The notes under the pieces: generated by a model
What the model was told of the DNA's origin: nothing
Seen by the model: the letters and a program-made list of their open reading frames with translations, nothing else
Databases searched by the model: none
Assembly (NCBI RefSeq): GCF_007989605.1
Contig: NZ_BJUL01000013.1
Coordinates: 1-64,000, forward strand
Source: Vreelandella venusta
GTDB lineage: Bacteria; Pseudomonadota; Gammaproteobacteria; Pseudomonadales; Halomonadaceae
Direction: 5' to 3'
DNA length: 64,000 bases
Translations under genes and position numbers: made by a program
In this document: positions 1-10,422 of the stretch, in pieces
Numbering within the stretch: position 1 is the stretch's first letter
How the letters are laid out: each line of letters begins with the position of its first letter

Positions 1-586
1 TATTGGTGTTGAAAGTGCTGACACTTTCCTGCGCCCCATCTATGCGGGCAACGCCATCGCCACAGTAAAAAGCGACGACGCGCTGAAAGTGATGACCGTG
101 CGTACCACCGCGTTTGATGCGGTCGAGAGCACGGGTAGCGCCTCTGTCGAAGCGGTAGACGTAGTGGTTGAAAATGGTCAGTCTAGCTTTGTTAAGCAAG
201 AGCTGGCGCAATCCGACCGCCCTGAACTTGGTGGTGCTAAAGTCGTGGTGTCTGGTGGTCGTGGTATGGGCAACGGCGAAAACTTTAAGCTGCTTGACGG
301 CATTGCTGACAAGCTGGGTGCTGCCATTGGTGCCTCACGAGCGGCGGTAGATGCCGGTTTTGTGCCCAACGATATGCAAGTTGGTCAAACCGGCAAGATC
401 GTAGCCCCTGAGCTATACATTGCCGTGGGTATTTCTGGTGCGATTCAGCACCTAGCGGGCATGAAAGACTCAAAAGTGATTGTAGCGATCAACAAAGACG
501 AAGAAGCGCCGATCTTCCAAGTCGCTGATTATGGCTTGGTGGGGGATCTCTTCGAGGTTCTGCCGGAGCTTGAAAGTAAGCTATAA
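1..586 (+). CDS. etfA: Electron transfer flavoprotein alpha subunit, 3' part
   Basis: The gene enters from the left edge; 194 C-terminal residues are visible, with the first whole codon at position 2. The FAD-binding domain is clear: the SGGRGMG motif, then [20 protein letters not shown] and the [12 protein letters not shown] stretch that are hallmarks of ETF-alpha. ETF takes electrons from acyl-CoA dehydrogenases and passes them to ETF-ubiquinone oxidoreductase. That suits this window, which holds two acyl-CoA dehydrogenases at its right end. etfB is normally just upstream of etfA and would lie outside the window. A strong terminator follows the stop codon. Identity is secure; the missing N-terminal part cannot be judged. 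Confidence 0.95.
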   Translation, partial: IGVESADTFLRPIYAGNAIATVKSDDALKVMTVRTTAFDAVESTGSASVEAVDVVVENGQSSFVKQELAQSDRPELGGAKVVVSGGRGMGNGENFKLLDGIADKLGAAIGASRAAVDAGFVPNDMQVGQTGKIVAPELYIAVGISGAIQHLAGMKDSKVIVAINKDEEAPIFQVADYGLVGDLFEVLPELESKL

Positions 587-610
587 GCCACTGAATCTAA
601 ACTGGCTAAA

Positions 611-640
611 AGCCGACTTCATCAGAAGTCGGCTTTTTTA
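611..640 (+). terminator. Rho-independent terminator after etfA
   Basis: A perfect 10-bp stem (agccgacttc at 611-620 pairing with 625-634), a 4-nt loop, and a run of T. It lies 25 bp past the etfA stop codon. Confidence 0.9.
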
Positions 641-771
641 TTGACGATGAATTCGATAAACTGCCAATAGTTGACTAAGGTACTGGGGTATAAAACGTAC
701 CGGTTGCCAATAATCGCTACTCGCGGTAATTAATTATAGCCGTGATGGTTGAAAAAGGTGAGGTAAGACCA

Positions 772-785
772 CACCTAGCTAGGTG
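772..785. promoter_or_regulatory. 14-bp perfect palindrome in the sodA leader
   Basis: The sequence cacctagctaggtg is its own reverse complement and lies 33 bp before the sodA start codon. Its symmetry and position fit an operator or a leader hairpin, but it does not match the Fur, SoxS or OxyR site patterns I know. No promoter motif between 641 and 771 is convincing. Confidence 0.35.
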
Positions 786-818
786 AACGTAACAAAAGCC
801 ACTTAAGGAGAAGTTAGC

Positions 819-1430
819 ATGGCACATACACTTCCAGAATTACCGTACGCTTATGACGCGCTTGAGCCGCATATCGATGCGATGACGATGGAGATTCACC
901 ACTCTCGTCACCACAATACTTACGTCACTAGTTTGAATGCTGCGCTTGAAGGCACAGGCCTTGAAGACGTGCCGGTAGAAGAACTGGTTGCTAATCTTGA
1001 TCGTGTACCGGAAGAGAAGCGTCAAGCCGTTATTAATCACGGCGGCGGCCATGCCAACCACTCTATGTTCTGGCAAATGATGTCACCTAATGGCGGTGGC
1101 CAGCCCCAGGGTGATGTGGCCAAGGCGATTGAAGCCGAGCTAGGCGGTCTGGACGCGTTCAAGGAAGCGTTCAAGGCGGCAGCGCTGGGTCGCTTTGGTA
1201 GCGGCTGGGCATGGCTCTCCGTGACACCTGAGAAAAAGCTGGTTGTTGAAAACACCCTGAACCAAGACAGCCCGCTAATGCATGGCAACACGCCGGTATT
1301 GGGTCTGGACGTTTGGGAGCATGCATACTACCTGAAGTTCCAAAACAAGCGTCCTGATTACGTAGCAGCCTTCTTTAACGTCGTTAATTGGGAAGATGTT
1401 GAGCGTCGTTATCAGGCGGCTATCGCCTAA
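819..1430 (+). CDS. sodA: Superoxide dismutase, Mn type
   Basis: Cytoplasmic enzyme of 203 residues that converts superoxide to hydrogen peroxide and oxygen. Metal ligands are visible: His in MEIHHSRHH near residue 27, His in [10 protein letters not shown] near 82, and Asp and His in [10 protein letters not shown] near 166-170. The [10 protein letters not shown] block and the start [15 protein letters not shown] are those of Mn SodA rather than Fe SodB, which has an AAQVWNHTFYW block. Length is normal. The start has a good ribosome site (aaggag, about 8 nt upstream). It stands alone between two terminators. Its neighbour, the nrdHIEF operon, is another enzyme set associated with manganese use. 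The Mn versus cambialistic choice is from sequence resemblance only. Confidence 0.95.
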   Translation: MAHTLPELPYAYDALEPHIDAMTMEIHHSRHHNTYVTSLNAALEGTGLEDVPVEELVANLDRVPEEKRQAVINHGGGHANHSMFWQMMSPNGGGQPQGDVAKAIEAELGGLDAFKEAFKAAALGRFGSGWAWLSVTPEKKLVVENTLNQDSPLMHGNTPVLGLDVWEHAYYLKFQNKRPDYVAAFFNVVNWEDVERRYQAAIA

Positions 1431-1479
1431 GCTTACATCGATAAGTAGAGGTGCCAAGCGATATGACTTGGCGCCTTGG

Positions 1480-1514
1480 AAAAAACCGCTTCCATTGGGA
1501 GCGGTTTTTTTTTG
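1480..1514 (+). terminator. Rho-independent terminator after sodA
   Basis: Stem aaaaaccgct at 1481-1490 pairs with 1500-1509 across a 9-nt loop and runs into a long T tract. A second smaller inverted repeat (gccaag/cttggc) lies just before it at about 1453-1472. Confidence 0.9.
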
Positions 1515-1679
1515 TTTTGGAGCAGGTTGACCGTTTCTGAAGCAGTGCTTATGGCGGCTCTCATGAGGGCTATTAAGAGCGCTCCTGGGGCGGCTCTGGG
1601 AGCTGCGTCGTAGGCAGCTATTGGGGGGCTGCTGGGTATGATATTGGGTACGAGCTGTCAATAACCTGTGGATTAAAAA

Positions 1680-1726
1680 ATACCATATATGCTTGAATTG
1701 ATTTTCTCATGGTCTATATATAGTAT
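1680..1726 (+). promoter_or_regulatory. Candidate NrdR box pair and promoter of nrdHIEF
   Basis: Two AT-rich palindromic blocks, ccatatatgc centred at 1687.5 and ctatatatag centred at 1718.5, are exactly 31 bp apart, three helical turns. Known NrdR operators are paired boxes of the pattern CwATATwG-like 16-mers at this spacing upstream of ribonucleotide reductase genes. The second box fits the core well, the first less so. A -35-like TTGAAT at 1693-1698 lies between them and the second box supplies TATA-type -10 sequence, so a bound repressor would cover the promoter. The rest of the 374-bp sodA-nrdH spacer (1515-1679 and 1727-1804) shows nothing else I can name. Confidence 0.55.
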
Positions 1727-1804
1727 GCGTAGTGTCTTCCAGAGAGGGCGAGCACAAGATATGCTCTACCCGAAAAACACCGCTATGAAAAGGAAAAAAT
1801 AGCC

Positions 1805-2026
1805 ATGGATATCCAAATTTATAGCAAGCCTGCTTGTGTTCAATGCACTGCTACCTACCGTGCGCTGGATAAGCAGGGCCTAGAATATACCGTTATCGAT
1901 ATCACTGCAGAAAGCGGTGCCCAGGAAGAAGTGGAAGCACTGGGTTATCGCCAGTTACCTGTCGTGGTTGCAGGTGAAGATCATTGGTCTGGTTTTCGTC
2001 CTGACCGCATTCAAGCACTAGCGTAA
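1805..2026 (+). CDS. nrdH: Glutaredoxin-like NrdH redoxin
   Basis: A 73-residue thioredoxin-fold protein that reduces the active-site disulfide of the class Ib ribonucleotide reductase NrdE, taking electrons from thioredoxin reductase. The redox motif CVQC is at residues 11-14, and the RQLPVV cis-proline segment and the GEDHWSGFRPDRI C-terminal block typical of NrdH follow. Length is normal for the family. It is the first gene of nrdHIEF, 9 bp before nrdI. The ribosome site AAAAGGA lies about 10 nt upstream of ATG. Confidence 0.95.
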   Translation: MDIQIYSKPACVQCTATYRALDKQGLEYTVIDITAESGAQEEVEALGYRQLPVVVAGEDHWSGFRPDRIQALA

Positions 2027-2451
2027 AACATCGCTATGCAAAACGCTGGTGTGGAAGCTGGGCGCAATCGTTCATTAGTTTATTTTTCCACTAAGTCAGG
2101 CAATACCCACCGTTTTATACAAAAGCTTGGCTTAAGCGCCCAGCGGCTGCCATTAAACCGTGAAGAACCAACGCCACGCGTAGAGCAGCCCTACATATTA
2201 GTGACACCTACCTATGGTGGCGGCTATGCCGAAGGGGCAGTGCCGAGGCAGGTGATTCGATTTCTAAATGATGAGCACAATCGTCACCTTTTACGGGGTG
2301 TTATTGCTGCTGGTAATACGAATTTTGGTGAGGCATACGGATTGGCAGGGCGAATTATTGCTCAAAAGTGCCAGGTGCCGCTGCTTTATCGATTTGAACT
2401 GTTTGGCACTGACGACGATGTCGCCAAGGTCCGCAAAGGAGTAGAAGAGTT

Positions 2452-5680
<3,229 letters not shown>

Positions 5681-5742
5681 GCTTATCGTCGGCGGCTTTT
5701 CAGCGCCGTTGATAGTTTGATGAGGCAAGGAAGGAGGGGGCA

Positions 5743-6153
5743 GTGCTGGGCAATACCGAAAAGACGCACAAGCTGCTGAAAATAGCAGCGGCAGTCGTGA
5801 GTGACCCTTCGGGGCGTTTGCTATTAGTACGCAAGCAGGGCACGCGCTTTTTTATGCAGCCAGGCGGTAAAATTGAGCCAGCAGAGGAGGCCATCGCAGC
5901 GCTGTGCCGTGAGTTGGAGGAAGAAGTTGGCTTACGTATAGCAAGTGATCAGCTACGTCCTTTGGGCATGCAGCATGCCTTAGCAGCCAATGAGCCGGAC
6001 ACTGTGATTGAAGCGCAGTTGTTCAGTCTGGTGATTGATCAGCCTGTCCATGCAGGGGCGGAGATTGCCGAAGCGGTTTGGGTAACCCGCGAAGAAGCAT
6101 TAAAGCTGCCGTTGGCGCCGTTGACCAAGCAGCATGTTGTGGTTGCTGCTTAG
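5743..6153 (+). CDS. Nudix hydrolase family protein
   Basis: 136 residues. The Nudix box is complete: GKIEPAEEAIAALCRELEEE followed by VGL, near residues 44-66, with all catalytic Glu residues. This family cleaves nucleoside diphosphates linked to another group; the substrate cannot be told from sequence. GTG start at 5743, set by an excellent ribosome site (aaggaggggg) 5 nt upstream. It lies 62 bp after nrdF, in the same direction, with no terminator seen between, so it may be read with the nrd operon. A role in nucleotide-pool cleaning would fit but is inference. Confidence 0.85.
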   Translation: MLGNTEKTHKLLKIAAAVVSDPSGRLLLVRKQGTRFFMQPGGKIEPAEEAIAALCRELEEEVGLRIASDQLRPLGMQHALAANEPDTVIEAQLFSLVIDQPVHAGAEIAEAVWVTREEALKLPLAPLTKQHVVVAA

Positions 6154-6195
6154 AAACGCTTTTGCTGTATTTTTACGGAATCTGTGTTTTTGCTG

Positions 6196-6237
6196 AACCT
6201 GTGTTGTTAAACCTATGTCTTTAAACCCATGTCTTTA
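6196..6237. repeat. Three 14-bp tandem repeats after the Nudix gene
   Basis: Units aacctgtgttgtta, aacctatgtcttta and aacccatgtcttta stand head to tail, 42 bp past the stop codon and directly before the terminator. A weaker partial copy (aatctgtgttttt) precedes them. Confidence 0.75.
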
Positions 6238-6240
6238 CTG

Positions 6241-6268
6241 AAGGGCGCCACTTGGCGCCCTTTTTTAT
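6241..6268 (+). terminator. Rho-independent terminator after the Nudix gene
   Basis: Stem gggcgcc at 6243-6249 pairs with ggcgccc at 6254-6260, followed by six T. It separates the nrd/Nudix block from the TonB system. Confidence 0.9.
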
Positions 6269-6307
6269 GGTGGAGTGACGGTCAGCAGCGAAACGCCATT
6301 GAATGCT

Positions 6308-6326
6308 AATGATAAATATTGTCATT
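6308..6326. promoter_or_regulatory. Candidate Fur box before the TonB operon
   Basis: The 19-mer aatgataaatattgtcatt is a near-perfect inverted repeat. Its core tgataaa-t-attgtca matches the 7-1-7 Fur pattern (TGATAAT-A-ATTATCA) at 12 of 14 arm positions. A -35-like TTGTCA at 6319-6324 overlaps it, with a possible -10 (taggct, 6341-6346), so bound Fur-Fe would block the promoter. It lies 118 bp before the first gene of the TonB operon. Confidence 0.65.
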
Positions 6327-6443
6327 TATTCTATTAGTGTTAGGCTATGCACTGCTTAAACGAAACGCAAATCGTTCATTATACCTAATGAGTTTCTAGC
6401 GCGCCGTTAATGGCGACGTGCTAATCAGTAACGGAGACGTAAC

Positions 6444-7226
6444 GTGCTGAAAAGGCCTTTCTTTGCCTTGCATGGAGGCTGGCTTGCCGGAGTGCTGGTC
6501 AGTGGTACGCTAATGGCAAGTGATGAGACAGTCGATCAAGCGGCCCAGGGTGTCGAGGCCCAGCAAGCGCAGTCCGCACTTCAGCAGCAAATTGATGAGG
6601 CTGATGACGCTACGCGTTCAGCGATTGAAGAGCTGCGCCGCCTAGAGCGGGAAACCCGCCAGATGGAAGCATCCAATGCTGCCCTAAGTGGCCGCCTGGC
6701 CAGTGAAGCCAAGCGCCTGCAGCGCCTCGGTCAGGCGCTCGATACGTTAAGCGACACGCGCGCCGCGCTGCCTGCTGTTGAACAGGATATGACAGAGCAG
6801 CTAATTAGTTGGATCGAATCTGACCTGCCGTTTCTGAAAGACGAGCGTCTAGCGCGTGTTCAGCCTACTGAACAGCAGGCTTCAGCAAGTGCGACGCGGA
6901 TTGCCAATTTGCTGGAAGCTTGGCGTGCCGAGTTGGCGTATGGCCGTGAAGTGGATAGCTGGCGTGGTCGTTTGCAATTAGCAGAAGGTAATCCGCGTGA
7001 AGTGGACTATTTGCGCATTGGCCGAATCGGCTTTTATTACCTAACCCCTGATGGTCGAGAAGGGGGTGTGTGGGATAAGGCGGGCGGTGAGTGGCAGGCG
7101 CTTGATGAAAGCGCTCGCCGCGAGGTGCGTAACGGTCTACGTATTGCTGACGATCAGCGCACGCCAGAGCTGCTGCGTCTACCACTTTCCATTAGTGCCA
7201 ATGACCACGCAGGGGGCCAGCAATGA
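6444..7226 (+). CDS. DUF3450 periplasmic coiled-coil protein of the TonB system
   Basis: 260 residues with an N-terminal signal-like segment (hydrophobic residues 6-25, cleavage possible after LMA), then a long Glu/Ala/Arg-rich coiled coil over about residues 35-110, and a C-terminal part with YLRIGRIGFYYLTPDG near residues 192-207 that marks the DUF3450 family. Such proteins are encoded with TtpC-type TonB systems; their exact action is not established, though a periplasmic partner for the energizing complex is the common view. GTG start with ribosome site cggag 7 nt upstream. Its stop overlaps the next start (ATGA). It is the first gene behind the Fur-like box. Confidence 0.8.
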   Translation: MLKRPFFALHGGWLAGVLVSGTLMASDETVDQAAQGVEAQQAQSALQQQIDEADDATRSAIEELRRLERETRQMEASNAALSGRLASEAKRLQRLGQALDTLSDTRAALPAVEQDMTEQLISWIESDLPFLKDERLARVQPTEQQASASATRIANLLEAWRAELAYGREVDSWRGRLQLAEGNPREVDYLRIGRIGFYYLTPDGREGGVWDKAGGEWQALDESARREVRNGLRIADDQRTPELLRLPLSISANDHAGGQQ

Positions 7227-8593
7227 GTCTGTTAACACGCCAGCGAGGCGCGCGCAGAAGCATCATTTGTTTTGCACTACTGGCAAGCCTTTTGGGCGGC
7301 AGTATGGCAATGGCGCAAACTGACAGCGTTGGTTCGTTACGTGAAGCTCGCGAAGCCGCTGAGGCGCGTGACCAAGCGCGCTTGCAGTCGTTCCTTGATG
7401 ATCAAGAAGCGTTGGATGAGGCACTGGCAGAGGCGCGGGCTGAACATCAAGCTGCAGAAGAACAGCAAGTCGCGTTAGCCGCGCAGCAACAGGAACAAGC
7501 GCAACAGGCTCAAGCGCTGGCTGCGCGCCAGGAAGAACAGGGCGAAGCACTCACTTCGCTGTTGGCGGATCTGTCACGGCACAGCGAAGAGGTACGTAAC
7601 GAGCTAGGTGGTGACAGCTGGTTAACGCTGGATGCTGATGCGTTACCACCGCGTCTTAATGAGATCGAGGTGCTGGAGCGTCAACAAATCGAAACTGTCG
7701 TGGACAGTTTAGCGCTGCTAACGCTGAGTACTGGGCGTGCCGAGCGACTTGAATTACCGGTGGCCGATGCCAGTGGCGAGATTGAATCGAGAAATATCGT
7801 GCGCCTGGGTGATTTTGCAGCGTTTACTGATACCGCACTGCTCAGCAAAGGCCAGGATGATGGTGGCCTGGCGGAAGTGCCGCATACTCCGGCCGAAATC
7901 AGCGATGTGCTGGCGACTTATCATCAGGGTCAAAGCCGAGTATTTGCCATTGATCCTACCCAAGGTAGCGTGCTGCAAGCTCTCGCTCAGCAGCCAAGCC
8001 TTTGGGAGCGATTCCAGCAGGGCGGTTATGTCGGTTACGTCGTGGTGGCGCTGGGTGGCTTTGGTCTCTTAGTGGCTTTGGCACAGTACCTTTACCTAGT
8101 GGTCGTCAGTGCGCGGGTGCGCCGTCAGCGTAAGACGCTGGATCAGCCGAACGCTAATAACCCGCTGGGGCGCGTGCTCCAACGCTTCCAGGAATTGGAT
8201 AAGCACCAAACACCGGAAGCACTGGAAGCAAGGTTAGATGAGTCAGTATTGGCTGAATTGCCGCGCATTGAGCGTGGCCAGCCGATTGTTAAGCTGCTGG
8301 CAGCCGTGGCACCGCTGCTGGGTCTGTTGGGCACAGTGACCGGCATGATTGTTACCTTTCAGGCGATTACCGTGTTTGGCACCGGCGACCCGCAGCTAAT
8401 GGCGGGTGGTATTAGTCAGGCGCTGGTAACAACGGTGTTGGGTCTTGTAACAGCCGTGCCGCTACTATTTGCTCAGACAGCCTTAGCGAGCCGCAGTCGC
8501 TTGATTACCCAGGCCATTGAAGGTGAAGCCAGTGCCACCTTAGCTGACCATCTTGAAGCGCAGTCGACGGCTAATGCGCAAGCGGTGACCTAA
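7223..8593 (+). CDS. TtpC-like long ExbB family protein
   Basis: 456 residues, much longer than normal ExbB. Order: signal peptide (residues 1-31, ending AMAQ), a periplasmic coiled coil rich in Gln, Ala and Glu (about 35-130), a periplasmic domain, then a MotA/TolQ/ExbB proton-channel domain with three membrane helices (about 270-295, 355-380, 400-420). The channel signature PLLGLLGTVTGMIVTF is present near 362-377. This architecture is that of TtpC, the extra energizer of Vibrio and Shewanella TonB2 systems. It overlaps the DUF3450 gene by 4 bp and is followed 1 bp later by a second, short ExbB, so the complex has two different ExbB-type subunits. Confidence 0.82.
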   Translation: MSLLTRQRGARRSIICFALLASLLGGSMAMAQTDSVGSLREAREAAEARDQARLQSFLDDQEALDEALAEARAEHQAAEEQQVALAAQQQEQAQQAQALAARQEEQGEALTSLLADLSRHSEEVRNELGGDSWLTLDADALPPRLNEIEVLERQQIETVVDSLALLTLSTGRAERLELPVADASGEIESRNIVRLGDFAAFTDTALLSKGQDDGGLAEVPHTPAEISDVLATYHQGQSRVFAIDPTQGSVLQALAQQPSLWERFQQGGYVGYVVVALGGFGLLVALAQYLYLVVVSARVRRQRKTLDQPNANNPLGRVLQRFQELDKHQTPEALEARLDESVLAELPRIERGQPIVKLLAAVAPLLGLLGTVTGMIVTFQAITVFGTGDPQLMAGGISQALVTTVLGLVTAVPLLFAQTALASRSRLITQAIEGEASATLADHLEAQSTANAQAVT

Positions 8594-8594
8594 T

Positions 8595-9137
8595 ATGCCC
8601 ACGTTACCTCTTTGGCTTGAGCCCGTTGAGCGGCTGCTTGATGCCGGTGGTGCCGTTTTAGTAGTGCTGGCATTCGTTGCCGTGCTGGTGTTTGGGATGG
8701 CAATTGAGCGCTGGTGGTATTACCGCTTTAGTTGGCGGCGTGCCCGTCGCCAATTGATCCGCCGCTGGGCGGCACGCAGTGACCACCGTAGCTGGAGTGC
8801 ACGCACGCTACGCAATGTCTGGACAGAGGCACTGGTTGCTAAGCTACGCCGCCCGCTGCCATGGATCAAACTGCTGGTAGCGCTATGCCCACTGCTAGGC
8901 CTACTGGGCACTGTTACCGGTATGATTGCCGTTTTCGATAGCCTGTCTCTTAGTGATACCCATCAGGCGCGAGCCATGGCCGATGGGGTTGCCCGTGCCA
9001 CGCTGCCCACGCTAACCGGCATGGCGATTGCTGTGGTGGGATTGCTATTTATTAGTCGTTTAGAGCACGTGATTCGTCGCGAAGACCAGCGGTTACACGA
9101 CCGCTTAGCCCGTGCCTTGGAGGAGAATGATGCGTAG
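8595..9137 (+). CDS. exbB: ExbB proton channel subunit
   Basis: 180 residues, inner-membrane MotA/TolQ/ExbB family. Helix 1 at about residues 18-38 (VLVVLAFVAVLVFGMAIERW), a cytoplasmic basic loop, and helices 2 and 3 at about 92-115 and 135-158. The motif PLLGLLGTVTGMIAVF near 97-112 matches the channel signature of the gene before it. With ExbD it uses the proton gradient to drive TonB. It starts 1 bp after its neighbour's stop and its end overlaps exbD by 8 bp, so the five proteins are translationally linked. Confidence 0.9.
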   Translation: MPTLPLWLEPVERLLDAGGAVLVVLAFVAVLVFGMAIERWWYYRFSWRRARRQLIRRWAARSDHRSWSARTLRNVWTEALVAKLRRPLPWIKLLVALCPLLGLLGTVTGMIAVFDSLSLSDTHQARAMADGVARATLPTLTGMAIAVVGLLFISRLEHVIRREDQRLHDRLARALEENDA

Positions 9138-9537
9138 ACGCCGTTCCATAGACGCCACGGCTGATAGCAATGAAGTTAACCTAACGCCGATGCTGGACGT
9201 TGTCTTTATCATGCTGATCTTCTTTATTGTGACGACCAGTTTCATTAAAGAGAGTGGTGTTGAGATTGAACGCCCCGAAGCGGCAGCGGCAAGCCCACGC
9301 CCTGACGCACAGGTGCTGATTGCTGTGACGCCGGAGGGAGCTGTTTGGGTCGATGGTAAACCAGTCGATGTGCATCGTATTGGCCAGCAGGTTGCCGATA
9401 TGCTGAGTGATGATGGCTCCGTTGTTATCCAGGCTGACCGGGAATCGACGACGGGCTTGCTGATTGAAGTGATGGATCGCCTCAAACAAGCGGGTGTTGA
9501 TCAGATCGCCGTGGCAGCGAGCCGGAGTGCATCATGA
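9130..9537 (+). CDS. exbD: ExbD/TolR family subunit
   Basis: 135 residues from the ATG at 9130, chosen because ggaggag at 9119-9125 is spaced properly for it; an ATG at 9127 and a GTG at 9112 are also in frame. One membrane helix (VVFIMLIFFIVTTSFI, about residues 24-39) follows the conserved NLTPMLDV motif whose Asp takes part in proton movement in ExbD. The rest is a periplasmic domain. It overlaps exbB by 8 bp and tonB by 4 bp. Confidence 0.9.
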   Translation: MRRRRSIDATADSNEVNLTPMLDVVFIMLIFFIVTTSFIKESGVEIERPEAAAASPRPDAQVLIAVTPEGAVWVDGKPVDVHRIGQQVADMLSDDGSVVIQADRESTTGLLIEVMDRLKQAGVDQIAVAASRSAS

Positions 9538-10301
9538 TTCGTCATGTCCTCTCGATACTCGGTGGCATTGCCTTAGCCGTTGGCTTGTTTTGGATGTTAG
9601 CGCTACTGGTGACGCCCCCAGAGCGCTCGCCGGAAACACCGATCATGTCAATGTCGATGACGATGATAGAAGCGCCAGAAGTGGCGCCTGAGCAAGAGGC
9701 ACCGCCGCCTGCGCCTTCTGAGGCGGCGCCAGCAACTCCGCCGCCGATGCCGATGCCAGCGCCGGCACCTATCGCAGATAGTGCGATTGCGCTACCTGAG
9801 GTAGAGCTTCCGGAAGAGCCAGTGGAGCCGGTTGAGTTGGAGAGTGAGTTGCCTGAGCTGACTGAAATAACGCCCGAGCCGACCCCGCAGCCCGCGCCGA
9901 AGCCGTCTCCAAGGCCGGCGCCGCAACCTGAGCCCGCACCACAGCCGGCAGAAACAGTCGCGCCTTCTCCCGCGCCGTCGACAGTGCAGCGTGCCGCCGC
10001 GCCAGCGGTAGAGCCAGCGCCATCGAATGAGCCTGTCAGTGTTGGGCAAGTTGCCCCGACAAGTCGCGTAGACCCTTCTTATCCACCGCGTGCTCAGCGG
10101 CGGGGCATGGAGGGCTTTGTTGAAGTGGAATTTGTTATTCGTCGGGATGGTAGTGTCGATAACGGCACGATCCGCGTGACGCGGGCACAGCCGAGGCGAG
10201 TGTTTGAAGACGCTGCCCGCGAAGCGATCGCGCGCTGGCAGTTCGAACCCGGTCAGCAGCTTCGTCGCGCCACGCAGCGCATTGAATTCCAGTTGAGATA
10301 G
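9534..10301 (+). CDS. tonB: TonB energy transducer
   Basis: 255 residues. An N-terminal membrane anchor (about residues 7-28) is followed by a long Pro/Glu/Ala-rich region (about 45-165) that spans the periplasm, and a C-terminal TonB domain with YPPRAQRRGMEGFVEVEFVI near 182-201 and AIARWQFEPG near 233. TonB carries energy from ExbB-ExbD to outer-membrane receptors for iron chelates and similar cargo. No receptor gene is adjacent, so it probably serves receptors coded elsewhere. The gene overlaps exbD by 4 bp (ATGA). Its stop codon is the first base set of a 13-bp tandem array. Confidence 0.9.
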   Translation: MIRHVLSILGGIALAVGLFWMLALLVTPPERSPETPIMSMSMTMIEAPEVAPEQEAPPPAPSEAAPATPPPMPMPAPAPIADSAIALPEVELPEEPVEPVELESELPELTEITPEPTPQPAPKPSPRPAPQPEPAPQPAETVAPSPAPSTVQRAAAPAVEPAPSNEPVSVGQVAPTSRVDPSYPPRAQRRGMEGFVEVEFVIRRDGSVDNGTIRVTRAQPRRVFEDAAREAIARWQFEPGQQLRRATQRIEFQLR

Positions 10302-10390
10302 TCCGTTGAGATAGTACGTTGAGATAGTTCGTTGAGTTAGTCCGATGGAATGGTCTGTTGGAATGGTCTGTTGGAATGGTTCGTTGAGTC
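10300..10390. repeat. Seven 13-bp tandem repeats starting in the tonB stop codon
   Basis: Seven contiguous degenerate units: agtccgttgagat, agtacgttgagat, agttcgttgagtt, agtccgatggaat, ggtctgttggaat (twice) and ggttcgttgagtc. The array begins with the last two bases of the tonB stop codon, and the final codons of tonB (cagttgagat) resemble a unit too. The unit length is not a multiple of three. Confidence 0.9.
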
Positions 10391-10422
10391 AGCCCATTGA
10401 AAATGCCAGTCGAGGAAAGAGT

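Noticed and set aside
1275..1661. Minus-strand ORF of 128 codons over sodA and its terminator
   Set aside because: It runs through the sodA terminator hairpin, has no ribosome site, and looks like a shadow of the coding strand.
1785..1802. Five-codon ORF (MKRKK) just before nrdH, covering its ribosome site
   Set aside because: No ribosome site of its own, and too short to judge; the A/G-rich stretch is explained by the nrdH ribosome site.
10300..10390. CRISPR-like array
   Set aside because: Units are 13 bp and contiguous with no spacers, and no cas gene is present. The same holds for the other arrays.
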